Below are positions 16,169 through 27,451 of a stretch of 64,000 bases of DNA, one piece after another. The stretch is taken from contig OZ017765.1 in assembly GCA_963969365.1 (NCBI GenBank), forward strand, positions 151,391 to 215,390, given 5' to 3'. Position numbers and translations under genes: made by a program. The notes below the pieces were generated by a model. It made no database searches. It worked only from the letters and a program-made list of their open reading frames with translations, and was not told where the DNA came from. Positions within the stretch are counted from its first letter, which is position 1, and each line of letters begins with the position of its first letter. This DNA is from Asterochloris sp. CNOR1. Its lineage: Eukaryota > Chlorophyta > Trebouxiophyceae > Trebouxiales > Trebouxiaceae.

Positions 16169-18373
16169 ATGGCAACAAAATTTCCAAAGTTTAGCCGGGG
16201 TCTTGCACAAGATCCTACAACTCGGCGAATTTGGTACGGAATCGCTACTGCTCATGATTTTGAAAGTCATGACCGTATGACTGAAGAGAATCTATATCAA
16301 AAGATTTTTGCTTCTCATTTCGGCCAATTAGCGATTATCTTTTTATGGACCTCAGGGAATCTTTTTCATGTGGCTTGGCAGGGTAATTTTCAGCAATGGG
16401 TAGTTGACCCTTTGCACGTTAGACCGATTGCTCATGCAATCTGGGATCCTCATTTCGGTCAACCAGCTGTTGAAGCTTTTACTCGCGGTGGGGCTTCTGG
16501 GCCGGTAAACATTGCAACTTCTGGTCTTTATCAGTGGTGGTACACTATTGGTATGCGTACTAACCAAGATCTGTACAATGGAGCTCTGTTTCTTCTTCTA
16601 GGTGCGGCCGCTTTTCTGTTTGCTGGTTGGCTTCATTTACAACCAAGGTTTCAACCTTCTCTGTCTTGGTTTAAGAATGCAGAATCTCGTTTAAACCATC
16701 ACCTTGCTGGTTTGTTCGGAGTAAGCTCTTTAGCTTGGACAGGTCATTTGGTTCACGTAGCTATTCCGGAAGCTCGTGGCCAACACGTTCGTTGGTCGAA
16801 TTTTATAACTACACCACCTCACCCAGAAGGATTAACTCCATTCTTTAGAGGCAACTGGGCAGTTTATGCACAAAACGCAGACACTCCAGCACACATTTTT
16901 GGTACTAGTGAAGGGGCGGGAAGTGCAATATTGACATTTTTAGGTGGGTTTCACCCGCAAACTCAAAGTCTTTGGTTGACTGATATTGCACACCACCATC
17001 TAGCTATTGCAGTTGTGTTTTTACTGGCTGGTCACATGTATCGAACTAACTTTGGTATCGGTCATAGCATGCAAGAGATCCTTAATGCGCACACACCTCC
17101 AGCTGGCGGTCTTGGTGCGGGTCATAAAGGTTTGTTTGATACTGTAAACAATTCATTACATTTTCAATTAGGTCTTGCTCTTGCATCAGTTGGAACGATT
17201 TGTTCTCTTGTTGCACAACACATGTATGCTCTTCCGCCATATGCTTTTTTAGCGCAAGATTTTACAACCCAAGCTTCACTTTACACTCACCATCAATACA
17301 TTGCTGGCTTTATTATGTGTGGTGCTTTTGCTCACGGTGCTATTTTCTTTATTCGAGATTACGACCCTGAGCAAAACAAGGGTAATGTTTTAGCTAGGGT
17401 TCTAGATCAAAAAGAAGCAATTATCTCTCATTTAAGCTGGGTTAGCTTGTTTTTAGGGTTCCACACTTTAGGCCTTTATGTGCACAATGACGTAATGCAA
17501 GCTTTTGGTACTCCTGAGAAACAAATACTTATCGAGCCGGTTTTTGCCCAATGGATTCAAGCTTCGCACGGAAAAGCTCTTTATGGGTTTGATCTTTTAC
17601 TGTCATCTTCAAACAGTCCAGCTTTTTCAGCCGGTCAAAGGTTGTGGCTTCCAGGTTGGTTAGATGCTATTAACAACAACAACAACTCTTTGTTTTTAAC
17701 AATAGGTCCTGGTGACTTTCTTGTACACCATGCTATTGCTTTAGGGCTTCACACTACTACTCTAATCTTAGTAAAAGGTGCTTTAGACGCCCGTGGCTCG
17801 AAATTAATGCCTGATAAGAAAGACTTTGGTTATACCTTTCCTTGTGATGGTCCAGGCCGAGGAGGCACATGTGACATTTCTGGATGGGATGCTTTCTACT
17901 TAGCAGTTTTTTGGATGTTAAACACTATTGGTTGGGTTACATTCTACTGGCATTGGAAACATCTTGGTATTTGGCAAGGCAACGTAAACCAGTTTAATGA
18001 ATCATCGACTTATTTAATGGGATGGCTTCGTGACTATTTGTGGTTAAACTCATCTCAACTTATTAACGGTTACAACCCGTTTGGTATGAACAGCTTGTCT
18101 GTTTGGGCCTGGGTTTTCTTGTTTGGACACCTTATTTATGCAACAGGTTTCATGTTTTTAATCTCTTGGAGAGGTTATTGGCAAGAACTTATAGAAACCC
18201 TTGCTTGGGCTCATGAAAGAACACCGTTGGCGAATTTTGTGCGTTGGAGAGACAAACCAGTTGCTCTTTCTATTGTGCAGGCTCGTTTAGTTGGGTTGGC
18301 ACATTTCTCTGCAGGTTACGTTTTAACTTATGCAGCCTTTCTAATCGCTTCCACTTCAGGCAAATTTGGATAA
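16169..18373 (+). CDS. psaB: Photosystem I P700 apoprotein A2
   Basis: A 734-residue partner of PsaA, of normal family length. It starts MATKFPKFS and carries the FX motif [12 protein letters not shown] followed by DISGWD, with 11 expected membrane helices. The only variable part seen is a short asparagine run (DAINNNNNS). The stop is TAA. Confidence 0.99.
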   Translation: MATKFPKFSRGLAQDPTTRRIWYGIATAHDFESHDRMTEENLYQKIFASHFGQLAIIFLWTSGNLFHVAWQGNFQQWVVDPLHVRPIAHAIWDPHFGQPAVEAFTRGGASGPVNIATSGLYQWWYTIGMRTNQDLYNGALFLLLGAAAFLFAGWLHLQPRFQPSLSWFKNAESRLNHHLAGLFGVSSLAWTGHLVHVAIPEARGQHVRWSNFITTPPHPEGLTPFFRGNWAVYAQNADTPAHIFGTSEGAGSAILTFLGGFHPQTQSLWLTDIAHHHLAIAVVFLLAGHMYRTNFGIGHSMQEILNAHTPPAGGLGAGHKGLFDTVNNSLHFQLGLALASVGTICSLVAQHMYALPPYAFLAQDFTTQASLYTHHQYIAGFIMCGAFAHGAIFFIRDYDPEQNKGNVLARVLDQKEAIISHLSWVSLFLGFHTLGLYVHNDVMQAFGTPEKQILIEPVFAQWIQASHGKALYGFDLLLSSSNSPAFSAGQRLWLPGWLDAINNNNNSLFLTIGPGDFLVHHAIALGLHTTTLILVKGALDARGSKLMPDKKDFGYTFPCDGPGRGGTCDISGWDAFYLAVFWMLNTIGWVTFYWHWKHLGIWQGNVNQFNESSTYLMGWLRDYLWLNSSQLINGYNPFGMNSLSVWAWVFLFGHLIYATGFMFLISWRGYWQELIETLAWAHERTPLANFVRWRDKPVALSIVQARLVGLAHFSAGYVLTYAAFLIASTSGKFG

Positions 18374-19181
18374 AAACAAAACATTAACCGATTGCTGCTA
18401 ACCAAAGGTTGTCTTGGTACGTCCGAAAGATAGTAAAACCTTGGGTTTTCAGCAAAAGGTACAATTGTTTCGCTTGAAAGTGCACCAACCGATTGCTTGT
18501 CCTACGTTTTGTACCCCTCGCTGAAAACGTGCCCGTCAACCGAATGCCAAGCAAGCACAAAAGGTCGAAGACTTGCTTTGCACTACGAGCTTCAACCGGC
18601 GCACGTCAACGTAACTTGTAGTTGTACTGTTGCGTCGTGCGAAGCAAGTGTAACCAAAGGTATAGCAACACATGTTGCTTGTGTTGCCTTTGGCTACAAA
18701 GGCGAAGGGTACAAATCTAGGAAGGTTTTAATAAGAAGTTGGTACTGTTGCGTCAACGTGCGCGTCCGATTGTACCCTTCGCTTCTGGTTGGCACACAAA
18801 ACGCAACACATGCTTCGTACGGCAAGTAGATAACTTCACAAGAAGGGTTCGTAATACTGCGCTCTACCTTTGGTTGAGGTAACACGGGCTATCTGCTATA
18901 TAGAAATCGGACAACTTATTTTACAACTTTTTCTATCTTGCTGTTTTTGGTTACTTTGCTTAAATTGAAGAAGGGCAGAGGTATATCATTCCAATTAAAC
19001 CCTTTTCCCACAAGAAACCCGTAAAACAGGCGTGATGCTTTTCGTTTTTTTCTTGTGTTGCGTCGTACCCTTCGCTTCTGGTTGGCACACAAAACGCAAC
19101 ACAAGGAAGGGTACACGTAGGTAGGGTTTGCTTTGTATGACGTCTAACTATCGGATTTCTTTTTCATAGATAAACTCACTT

Positions 19182-19470
19182 TTAGTGAAGACTCGGGGAG
19201 CACGTTTTTAAGTTTTTTATAAAAAAGTCGAGATGATCTGCGTGAAACACATACTCTTGCTTAGAATTATCTAAGTAACAATACACGCATTCTTTTCCAG
19301 ATAAAGAAGCTACCCATCGGGTAATTTGTTTTATTAAAACAAGATAAATTGTATTCTGTTAACACTAAAAAAACTCGGTTTTTTTACTGGAAAGGAAGAG
19401 TTTCAAACAAACGGATTTTGCACGGCAGAGTACCTCGGTATTGACGAAGAAAAGGTCGAAGAATATCCAT
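19182..19470 (-). pseudogene. Broken unrecognised coding stretch
   Basis: On the minus strand an ATG at 19470 opens a 28-codon frame (MDILRPFLRQYRG...) ending in TAA at 19384. A second frame is open from 19358 to TAA at 19182 for 58 codons but has no start codon (ITRWVASLSGKECVYCYLD...). Both look like protein rather than repeat translation, and together suggest one gene broken by an indel and a stop. CVYC followed later by HADH is faintly like an HNH endonuclease, but this is a guess. No plastid family recognised. Confidence 0.4.
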
Positions 19471-19920
19471 CTTTTGATTGGGATTAGAAATTAGGTTTCA
19501 TGGATAGGTCAGGTTGAACGTAAAAAGATGTTTGGAAACAAGAAAAAGATTAGTTTTTCTAACTTAAGGTAATAAAACCACATTTGCTAGAACGCAATTA
19601 ACACACGTTGTTCTTGTGCTACCCTAGCAAGACGTGCTGCGCTTGTAGGGCGAAGAGTGACATGGGCCGCTTCTTTTGGTACAAAAGATTACAAGTGTTT
19701 GATTTACACACGACTAAAGGTTATGCTACCTACTTGTAGCCGAAGGCAACACAAGGTAGGATTAACGGTTCGTGATTACGTGTTGCCTTTGACTACCACC
19801 TGTTTTGCTTTGTTTACCATCTCTACAAGCTTTGGTTTTGCCACTACCTTTTATATATCTTTTAATTGTAGGTGAAGATAGAAACGGTTTTTTTAACTTT
19901 GTGTTAATTCTGAAAATAGG

Positions 19921-19950
19921 TTGCCAATTAAGGGTGTGCGAGTATATAAT
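19921..19950 (+). promoter_or_regulatory. Promoter-like TTGCCA-18-TATAAT
   Basis: A good -35 (TTGCCA, 19921-19926) and a perfect -10 (19945-19950) with an 18-nt spacer. The next gene downstream is trnL(CAA) at 20183. No transcription evidence is available. Confidence 0.45.
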
Positions 19951-20182
19951 TTCTAGATACCAAGTTGCTTCACGCGTAAAATTTACCGTTTAAAGATAAC
20001 AACCAAGATAAGGAAACACCTCAAATCTCTGAAAAATCGATTGTGTCCAAAGGAATTGCTATAACACAGTTAGCACACAACTGGGTTGTATCAAACAGAT
20101 TGAAAAACAGCATCTACTTGTGTCCCCTTCCGCTACAAGAAGGTTTAATTTGGTACCACGTTCGAAGAGAAACAAGCACAAA

Positions 20183-20263
20183 GCCGTTATGGTGAAAAGG
20201 TAGACACATGACTTTCAAAAAGTCACGGAGAAATCCATGTCGGTTCAAGTCCGACTAACGGCA
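20183..20263 (+). tRNA. trnL(caa): tRNA-Leu (CAA)
   Basis: An 81-nt class II tRNA. The acceptor gccgtta pairs with taacggc. The anticodon loop ttcaaaa gives CAA for UUG. There is a long variable arm, and the T arm gtcggttcaagtccgac is intact. It has no intron. Confidence 0.94.
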
Positions 20264-21609
20264 TAATACACATATTTCTTATGTTGTTTGCTATGCTTTC
20301 TTCAGCGCAACAGCAAGACGTGTAACCATTCGTGTAAAGCAAGACAAGTACCCTCGACCGAAGGTAAGAAAAGCAATTCGTCTTGGTATGTGGTGGTAAA
20401 GCAAAGGTAACGGATAGGTCTACGAAGTTCTACCTAACTGCGTTCTAGGCAGGTGCACGTCCACGTAACTCGTGTTTTTGTTTTAAATTTATTAAAACAG
20501 TTCTGCTTCTGACGTGTAACCATTCTTTGATCGAAGATAGGACGTAACTGGTAAAGGTAGTGTTTTTTTCGAATGTTACCTTGTGTTTCAATCAAAGGTA
20601 TATAAAGCAATTCCTGTGGACGTAAGCACAAGTACGGACCAAGTGGTTTGCTTGAAGAACAGGTTTTGTATGGCAAACAGTATTAGCAGATTAAACCCTA
20701 GTTAAATCATTTGCCTTACTTATGCTTGTCTGGCAAGCTGTTGGTTTGTTTGTCAAGCAACACTTGCTCTTTCTTGTGCGCAGCAAGCACTTAGGGTCAC
20801 GTTACACGTGCAAAGCAATTGTTATGCACGACAGCAGGCCTTGCAAAGCACTAGCTTTGCTTGCATAATTAAAGTTGTTTTCCGTCCTATCTTTTTGCCA
20901 AAGAGACATCGTAAATGTCTTGCTTTGTGCTGCCTTCGGCTACAAGTGCAAAGCAATTCCTTGGCGAGTAGCCAACCGATTGTGCCTACGGGTTGCCTTT
21001 GATTACACTTGCTGAAAACCGTAGGTAGACGCAACACTTTTTAGACCATAGGACGGTAGGACGGTAAATAGGACGAAGGGTACAACAAGAAGCACGTGCT
21101 TGTAGCCAAAAGAAACACAAGAAAGGGTACAATTTGTGCTTGGCACGAATGGTTACACGTTAAATCAACTCTACAAACTTCTTGTTGTGGAAGCACGAAA
21201 AAGTGGTTTTTCCTAAGGAAGACGTGATACCAAGTACAAACTTCTTGTACCTTTTGGCAACACAAGTAGTAGTGTGAAACAAATGTTTTGTTGATTTTTG
21301 TTGGTAGCAAGCGGATTTCTTACCATGAGATTTAACTGATTACTAAATTAGTTGATCCTTTGTTGCCTCTTTAAGGGCAAGTCTACCTTTACTCAAAGTC
21401 CAACAACACGTCTTTTTTCTTTCCTCTTGTATCAAGCACTAACTTTGGTCGTAGGGTTAAAAACTATTCGTTCAGCAAGAGCGGCTGTTTTCCGTGATTG
21501 GAACGTTTCAACAAAGCAACAATTTTGTTAATTGAAACTTTTCACGAAGTGGTTTTAAAGATAAAATAATGTTGAGAAGACAATTTAAACTTAAAAAAAA
21601 CTGTTGATT
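20264..21609. repeat. 1.3-kb spacer upstream of petA
   Basis: No gene recognised. R1 near 20527, R2 near 20933. An R4 copy at 21190-21260 adjoins cctaaggaagacgtgatac. The segment ggacgaagggtacaac near 21070 is shared with 39315. The last 200 bases are less repetitive and probably hold the petA leader. Confidence 0.5.
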
Positions 21610-22716
21610 ATGCAATTCAATCTCTGCGAACCGTTTAAGCGAACCACCTCCACCCCCATCTCTACGTCTGCCTTCTTGCTAAGCACTAGAAGCACGTCTT
21701 CTTTGGAAAGAACCATCTCTTCTACGCACAAACCAAGACTTTTTTCTTTGAGTTTTACTACTACTTGCCGTCGCGTAGCACAACGTGCCCTGTTCTTAAT
21801 AATCGGATTACATCTCATTTGTTCTGATTTTGGTTGTTTAACTGGGCAAGCAAATGCGTATCCTATTTTTGCTCAGCAAAACTACGCAAATCCTAGAGAA
21901 GCAAATGGACGGATCGTGTGTGCGAATTGCCATTTGGCACAGAAATCGGTAGAGATTGAAGTGCCACAAGCAGTTTTGCCGGATACTGTTTTTGAAGCGG
22001 TAGTTAAAATCCCTTATGACCAACAAGTGAAACAGGTTTTAGGGAATGGGAAAAATGGAGGTTTAAACGTTGGTGCAGTTTTAATACTTCCGGATGGTTT
22101 TGAATTAGCTCCCAAAGATCGAATTCCTGAAGAAATGAAAAGCAAAGTAGGGAAACTTTATTTTCAACCTTATGCTCCTGATAACTCACATGTTTTAGTA
22201 GTTGGACCTGTACCTGGTAAGAAATACAGTGAAATGGTTTTTCCTATCTTGTCCCCAAATCCTTCTAAAAACAAAAACGTGTCATTTTTAAAATACCCTG
22301 TTTATTTGGGTGCAAACAGAGGGCGAGGACAGGTTTATCCAGATGGATCAAAAAGTAACAACACTGTTTATAACGCTTCTAAAAGCGGTTTGATTGAAAA
22401 GATTGAACCAATAGAATCGAAAGGTGGATATGAGATAACTATTAAAACATCGAACGGTGAACAAGTAGTAGACAAAGTACCCCCAGGGCCAGAATTGCTT
22501 GTTAAAGAGAATCAGTCAATTCAAGCAGATCAACCACTAACAAACAATCCTAACGTTGGAGGGTTTGGTCAAGTTGAAACGGAAATCGTGTTACAAAATC
22601 CTGCAAGAATTCAAGGTTTAGTTGCCTTCTTTGTTTTTGTAGTTTTAGCACAAGTTTTCTTAGTATTAAAGAAAAAACAATTCGAAAAAGTTCAATTGGC
22701 TGAAATGAACTTTTAA
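21610..22716 (+). CDS. petA: Cytochrome f
   Basis: Cytochrome b6f subunit with covalent heme c. The mature protein starts [12 protein letters not shown]; the heme site CANCH lies at mature residues 21-25 and the N-terminal tyrosine is the axial ligand. A membrane anchor near the C-terminus ([17 protein letters not shown]) is followed by the usual short stromal tail. The ATG at 21610 gives 368 residues. The presequence is about 83 residues against roughly 30-35 in most algae; its serine/threonine-rich first half has no counterpart that I know. A TTG two codons upstream is an alternative start. No clear Shine-Dalgarno. Confidence 0.95.
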   Translation: MQFNLCEPFKRTTSTPISTSAFLLSTRSTSSLERTISSTHKPRLFSLSFTTTCRRVAQRALFLIIGLHLICSDFGCLTGQANAYPIFAQQNYANPREANGRIVCANCHLAQKSVEIEVPQAVLPDTVFEAVVKIPYDQQVKQVLGNGKNGGLNVGAVLILPDGFELAPKDRIPEEMKSKVGKLYFQPYAPDNSHVLVVGPVPGKKYSEMVFPILSPNPSKNKNVSFLKYPVYLGANRGRGQVYPDGSKSNNTVYNASKSGLIEKIEPIESKGGYEITIKTSNGEQVVDKVPPGPELLVKENQSIQADQPLTNNPNVGGFGQVETEIVLQNPARIQGLVAFFVFVVLAQVFLVLKKKQFEKVQLAEMNF

Positions 22717-23205
22717 TTAACAAGTTTAAACTTAAAGTAAAACTTCTAGCCAAAGGCAACACTAACTGTGATGGTACCTACGTTCTAGCAAGTCAACCTT
22801 GTGCTACGTTTTGTACCCTTTCTTGTGCCTTGCATTTCCTTCCGCTACAAGCAGGTAGAGATTGCTTTGCATAACATCAGCTTTGTTTTGCTACTTGCTT
22901 TGCAACCGAAGCGAGTACTTTGCATGCAAAAAGATTACAACGTGTCTTGGTACTCACAAGTAATTGGTTATACTCGCTTTGGTTACAAGAGCGAAGGTAA
23001 TGCAAAGAGATTGGTAGGTGACCCAAGTTAACCAGGCAAAGGCAGATATTGGATGCGTACCAAAATCTCGCCCTATCCTCTGGAAAAAAAAAACAAAAGT
23101 TCCTTAGATTTGCTGTTGGTGTTTTATAACAAAATCAATAGAATTGCTTTTGAGTTCACTCGATATATGCCTGTTTAGTCAATTAATATCTCATTTTTAC
23201 AACAT
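22717..23205. repeat. petA-petG spacer
   Basis: No gene. R2-like pieces around 22745 and 22840, then a repeat-poor AT-rich leader (23075-23205) before petG. Confidence 0.45.
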
Positions 23206-23325
23206 ATGGTAGAACCACTTTTATCTGGAATTGTATTAGGGCTAGTTCCTGTCACATTAGCAGGTTTGTTTCTTACTGCGTTTTTACAGTATCGGCGTGG
23301 TGATAGAGTTACCAGTGCTTTATAA
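23206..23325 (+). CDS. petG: Cytochrome b6f complex subunit V
   Basis: A 39-residue single-helix subunit needed for b6f assembly. Family motifs [13 protein letters not shown] and FLQYRRGD are present. It is two residues longer than the common 37, with a divergent tail (RVTSAL). It follows petA in the same direction by 490 nt. Confidence 0.95.
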   Translation: MVEPLLSGIVLGLVPVTLAGLFLTAFLQYRRGDRVTSAL

Positions 23326-24506
23326 AAATCTCTTGTTGTTTTTATGTACAACTGCTTATCTGATTAATTCGTTACCTCTGGTTTGATTTGTTCCTAGACC
23401 TGGTTGTTTAACCTTTGTATGTAATGTATTGCGTGGTTGCCAAGCACCTGCCAAACAACCATTTGGTTGTTGTTTCCTTATGTGCTTGTTAGATAAACGG
23501 TTGGCCCTATCAGCAAAGCAAAAGGTGTTGCTTAGTCTACGTGTTGCTACAACCAAAGCGAGTGCTTTGCATGGATAGGTGATAACTGCGTTCTAGGTAG
23601 GCGCATATGAAAAGCAAAGGCCACTCTTGCTGGACCGGAGGTAGCAAAAGGAAAATGTGGTCGATTTAAAGTTTTGCTTAACAACCGATTGTAACCAAAG
23701 GTTGTGTAACTAAAGGTAATTTTCCTTGTAACCAATCTTTGGCGAGTACCTTTCGTGTTTGCTTTGTGACCTATCCTTGATCGAAGATAGGACGTAGCAA
23801 CACGTACCGCAAACAATCAGTCTTGGTTTACACGGAATCAAGAAAAGTAAAACTTTGGGTTAGAAAGACCTTTCTCATTTAGTTGCTTTGCAATCGTGTG
23901 GTTTGGCACGTGGTGCTCGACTTACCTTTACTCTTTTCTTGGAATGCAACCGCTTAACCTCTAACAACCGATTACTTAGCACAACAAGGAAAGATAAGCA
24001 ACACTTTGTCCGTAGGATAGGTCTCTAGACGAGCCATAAATAAACAAGACCTGGAGCGCACCACGTCTTGCTTTGCACAAAACAGGTCAACAAACAAAAT
24101 GTTTATACGTGGTAGAACCAAAGGTGTTGTTTGACGGACGTCTACGAGTTACGTCCTATCTTCGATCAAGGAATGGTTACACTTGCTTCGCACGATGCAT
24201 AGTGTTTTATTCGACGTTAGTAGCAATCGGTTACATAACATGAGATGCTTGCGTAGATGTCTAAGATAGTTTATAACCCGAAACTTAGTAAAAACATTAC
24301 GCGAAATTTGTCCTTGGTAACAAACAACTACATAATCCATACAAAAAGCATAATTACCTAACAATAGCTGCTTAACCTTTCCAGACTTGTAGCTAAAGCC
24401 AACAGTTGTTTGGCATGACAGAACACAAGCAAAACTGTTTTTCCTACGGCCGTCAGTAATAAAAAAGGTCGTGTTTTGCATCCGTTTTTATTAAATTAAA
24501 AATATT

Positions 24507-24557
24507 ATGATTATAATGACTATTGTTGCTATTATTTTGGGAAAAATCCTTGGTTAG
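24507..24557 (+). pseudogene. Short hydrophobic frame beside petL, possible relic
   Basis: A 16-codon frame (MIIMTIVAIILGKILG) with a TAG stop that falls inside the start of a tandem array. Its leader and first codons (attATGATTA) resemble the start of petL 290 nt downstream. It may be a duplicated 5' end of petL or a small gene cut by the array. Too short to assign. Confidence 0.25.
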
Positions 24558-24618
24558 ACCCTCGGTTAGACCCTCGGTTAGACCCTCGGTTAGACCCTCG
24601 GTTAGACCCTCGGTTAGA
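24552..24618 (+). repeat. Tandem array, 12-bp unit ggttagaccctc
   Basis: About 5.6 uninterrupted, near-identical copies of ggttagaccctc. The array begins within the last codons of the short frame at 24507. Confidence 0.9.
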
Positions 24619-24796
24619 ACAAGAAACAGTCTTTAAAACCACTTGCTTTGCACGTACACACACACGTGTACCTTACAAAAGCAGTTCACTTTCTAGAAAA
24701 TGGTTAGCCACGTCTTTTATCGCAGGTTTAGCGCGTAGTAAGCGTAACTTGTAAAAAGTATCTTTCAAATGGTGGGCCTCTCAAAAATTAAATGTT

Positions 24797-24892
24797 ATGA
24801 TTACCATTATTAGCTTTTTGCTCTCACTTGTTCTTTTTTTTGTTATTACATTAACCGTTTATTTAGGTTTATTAAAAATCAAACTTATTTAA
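24797..24892 (+). CDS. petL: Cytochrome b6f complex subunit VI
   Basis: A 31-residue single-helix protein. The start MITIISFLLS and end YLGLLKIKLI match green algal PetL (typically 31 residues). It lies downstream of petG in the same direction. No obvious Shine-Dalgarno. Confidence 0.9.
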   Translation: MITIISFLLSLVLFFVITLTVYLGLLKIKLI

Positions 24893-25079
24893 AGTTTTTT
24901 CGTGTAAATCAGGTGTGTTTTTAAGTTTTTTGGTACACACATGTTATGTTAAGCAAGTTGCAAGGATAAGTCTACATCTTGCTTTGCACAAGAAACAAGA
25001 GAATGCAATAGCTGTTTCTCATTAATAAAAGGCTTTTAGTGGGTAGAAGTGTATATTCTTTAAAATTCAATATTAATAC

Positions 25080-25159
25080 CCTTCTCTTGCGGACTACCTT
25101 CAAGCTTTCGCCCGGAAGAACGTATAACGTTGCGCTTGAAGGTAGTCCGCAAGAGAAGG
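25080..25159. repeat. Perfect 26-bp inverted repeat
   Basis: Arms 25080-25105 and 25134-25159 are exact reverse complements (core gcggactaccttcaagc) with a 28-nt loop. A second partial direct copy of the loop edge (gaacgtataa) follows at about 25169. Confidence 0.9.
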
Positions 25160-25832
25160 TTGTACCTTGAACGTATAATATGCGCTTCTTATTGTAGCCA
25201 GAGGCAACACTTTGTGCTTTGCACAAGACGCACGATCCTCCTTTTTTATAATCGGCTGTCAAGTAAAGCACAAAGAATGCTTTGGATGACACTCAAATCC
25301 GACTGGATTAATCTTCTTCTACATGCTAACTTTTGTGCGGAGCAACAGCAAAGGTCTATCAAAACCCAAAAAGAAACCTTGTTTGCGAAGCACGTAACAT
25401 TCCTTTCCGATATGCAAAACACATGCATGAGCGGAGCTAATCCATGTTTTACCTGATAGATTTAATTGTACCTATCAAAACCTATTCTTTACTTAAAGCA
25501 AGGTCTGTTTTATAAACTCGTAGTTGCTTGTTTGTGGAAACATTTTAATTTTAATAGAAATATAAGGATCTTATCGCAACAAACATTAAAACTTTGTAAA
25601 AAATTATGGTATAATTTTTAAAAGATTTTGTACAAAAAACAAATTGTAAAGTGGTAAGTGTTATAAAGAAGATGTTGCTTGCGCTACTAACCAAAGGTTG
25701 TGTAACCAAGGGTAACTTTTTTTGATTGTCCTACGGACGCAAAGAAGGCGTGCTTTGCCCGTAAAACGAGGGTTGCAAAGCACAACCTTTTGTTTGTTAT
25801 GAAATTGCTCGTATCTCGTGCTATCGAAAACA

Positions 25833-25922
25833 GATGCTTTGCGATGCTTTGCGATGCTTTGCGATGCTTTGCGATGCTTTGCGATGCTTTGCGATGCTTT
25901 GCGATGCTTTGCGATGCTTTGC
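25833..25922 (+). repeat. Tandem array, 10-bp unit gatgctttgc, nine copies
   Basis: Nine perfect copies of gatgctttgc. The unit contains the ctttgca-like motif scattered through all spacers, so the array looks like local expansion of a dispersed repeat. Confidence 0.95.
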
Positions 25923-26123
25923 ATCTGCGTTAAACATCAATCGGTTGTGCTTTGCATGAGACTACAACCAGATTTTATAAAAAAAATCACTTGTGCTTAT
26001 ACTACGTACTACTTGCAATCTTGTAGCCAAAGGCGACACGAATTGCTTAACCTAGAAGGCAGTTAGGTCTTGCTTTGCATAAGGTGTGTTTTTTAAAAAA
26101 GGCTAATTAGTTTTGATTAGAGA

Positions 26124-26258
26124 TTAATCTTCATGGTCTTCAAAAGGGTCTCGTAATTGTTTCGATGGTGGGCCAAATCCCACATAAATTGAATACCCTG
26201 TAATGCTTAAAAGAAAGCACCATAAAAAAATAGTGTAAAAAAAAGCTGGATTTTCCAT
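26124..26258 (-). CDS. psbN: Photosystem II protein PsbN
   Basis: A 44-residue single-helix protein needed for PSII assembly. The hydrophobic N-terminal half is followed by the conserved tail [15 protein letters not shown], which matches PsbN well. It is on the opposite strand to psbH, as is usual for this pair, but psbB and psbT are about 19 kb away and the psbN-psbH gap is 1.2 kb. Confidence 0.93.
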   Translation of the reverse strand: MENPAFFYTIFLWCFLLSITGYSIYVGFGPPSKQLRDPFEDHED

Positions 26259-27451
26259 AACAATCTGTTTTAAACTTGAAATAAAGTGTTACGTGTTGCC
26301 TTTGGCTACAAGTGTACCAATAGGAGGTAAGCTTTTCGTGGAACCAAAGATTTACGTAGTGCTGAAACAAAGATAATGAATAGGTCTTGACCGAAGGTAG
26401 TGTTGCGTCTTGCCTATGGCACGAGATAGGACAAGCAACTCGTCTTGTTTGTGGCCAGCAAAAATGTGGTTTTGGTAGAAAACCTTAAGGTTTAACTTGA
26501 TAGTTTCTATTTGTTAAATATTTAGAATAAGGAGATGTTGTTTATGTAAACGGATCGAGCGAAAGATTACAACTGTTTGTGTCAATCTAATACAAGCCAA
26601 TCTTATAGTAACGCACTTGTTATTTTTCTCACAACTTGTACAAACCAAGTGGTTTAAATCTCTACCTTCGACCTACGAGTAACCTTTGGTTACACGCCTA
26701 CGAGCTTCCTTCGGTGCACGTCAGAAGCAACCCTACTTGCGGTTTAGGACTCGAACGAAAAACAAAAACTCTTGTAATGAGTAGTTTGCAGCCATAGATA
26801 TACAAGTTACCGTTATTCTTTGTGAAAACCAATACGTTTTACGTGCCAAGTTCGTCAAGGAATAGTTGTTTGTGCTTTTGCTAATAAAAGCGATTTACAT
26901 GTTTTGCTTCGCACAGCAAACAAAAACAATCTGTTTGTGAAACTTAGTTAAATTGCTTTCCTTTCTACCAAAGTCCAGATGCTTATTAATTGGTATAAAC
27001 CAAAACACCTGATTTGTTTACTGAATGAGCAAAGCAGGTTACACAAGAGCATGATAGTAATTTGACACGCTTCGGGTTATACCTTTCCTGTAGACTAGAT
27101 CCTGTTTTCCACATTCTTACTTTTCCTCCAGATGTGAAAGGCCGGTTCGAGTTTTTTATTGAAGTTGTTGGCTTACAAACTCTCCTTTGACACTTGATCC
27201 TTTCTTAGCGATGAATCACCTGTTCTTGCAAAGCACGTAAAACAATCCATTTTTCTAGACCAAAATTGCTTTACCTATATGTTTGGTAGGCGATGCAAAG
27301 CAAGGCACGTGCAACTTCTCTTAGACGGCGGCAGGAATTGCTTGTGCGCACCAATTTGTGCCATAAGCAAGACGTACCACTTTTTTGGGGTACAAAACAA
27401 TAAAAACACAACATGACAGAAAGTAAACTCAAACTAAAACAATGGAAACTT
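26259..27451. repeat. psbN-psbH spacer
   Basis: R2 near 26295 and an R6 copy near 26700. At 26529-26549 a good aaggag and spacing lead to ATG immediately followed by TAA, like a leader that lost its gene. The stretch 26930-27240 is repeat-poor; no gene recognised. Confidence 0.5.

Larger units (their letters stand above)
18374..20182. repeat. 1.8-kb spacer with a broken coding stretch
   Basis: 18374-19140 is repeat mosaic: R3 near 18630, R2 near 18685, and the pair acccttcgcttctggttggc at 18775 and 19070. 19143-19560 is repeat-poor and holds the broken minus-strand frames listed separately. 19600-20180 returns to repeats, with a promoter-like pair at 19921. Confidence 0.6.
23326..24796. repeat. 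1.5-kb petG-petL spacer
   Basis: R1 copies near 23773 and 24160 (the second inverted). A 12-bp tandem array lies at 24552-24618. A 16-codon frame at 24507 is listed separately. The rest is repeat mosaic. Confidence 0.5.
24893..26123. repeat. 1.2-kb petL-psbN spacer
   Basis: No gene recognised. Holds a 26-bp inverted repeat (25080-25159), a 10-bp tandem array (25833-25922) and R2 near 25193 and 26022. tggtataattttt near 25610 is a possible -10 without a clear -35. Confidence 0.55.

Noticed and set aside
25661-26066. Two opposite open frames across the gatgctttgc array
   Set aside because: Both are translations of the tandem array plus spacer repeats.
26735-26815. tRNA-like segment on the minus strand with loop attacaa (Val UAC anticodon)
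   Set aside because: The anticodon stem has only four pairs and neither the T stem nor the acceptor pairs; at best a decayed remnant.
27413-27451. Alternative upstream start of psbH
   Set aside because: It adds 13 non-conserved residues; the ATG at 27452 gives the usual length and an MAT start.
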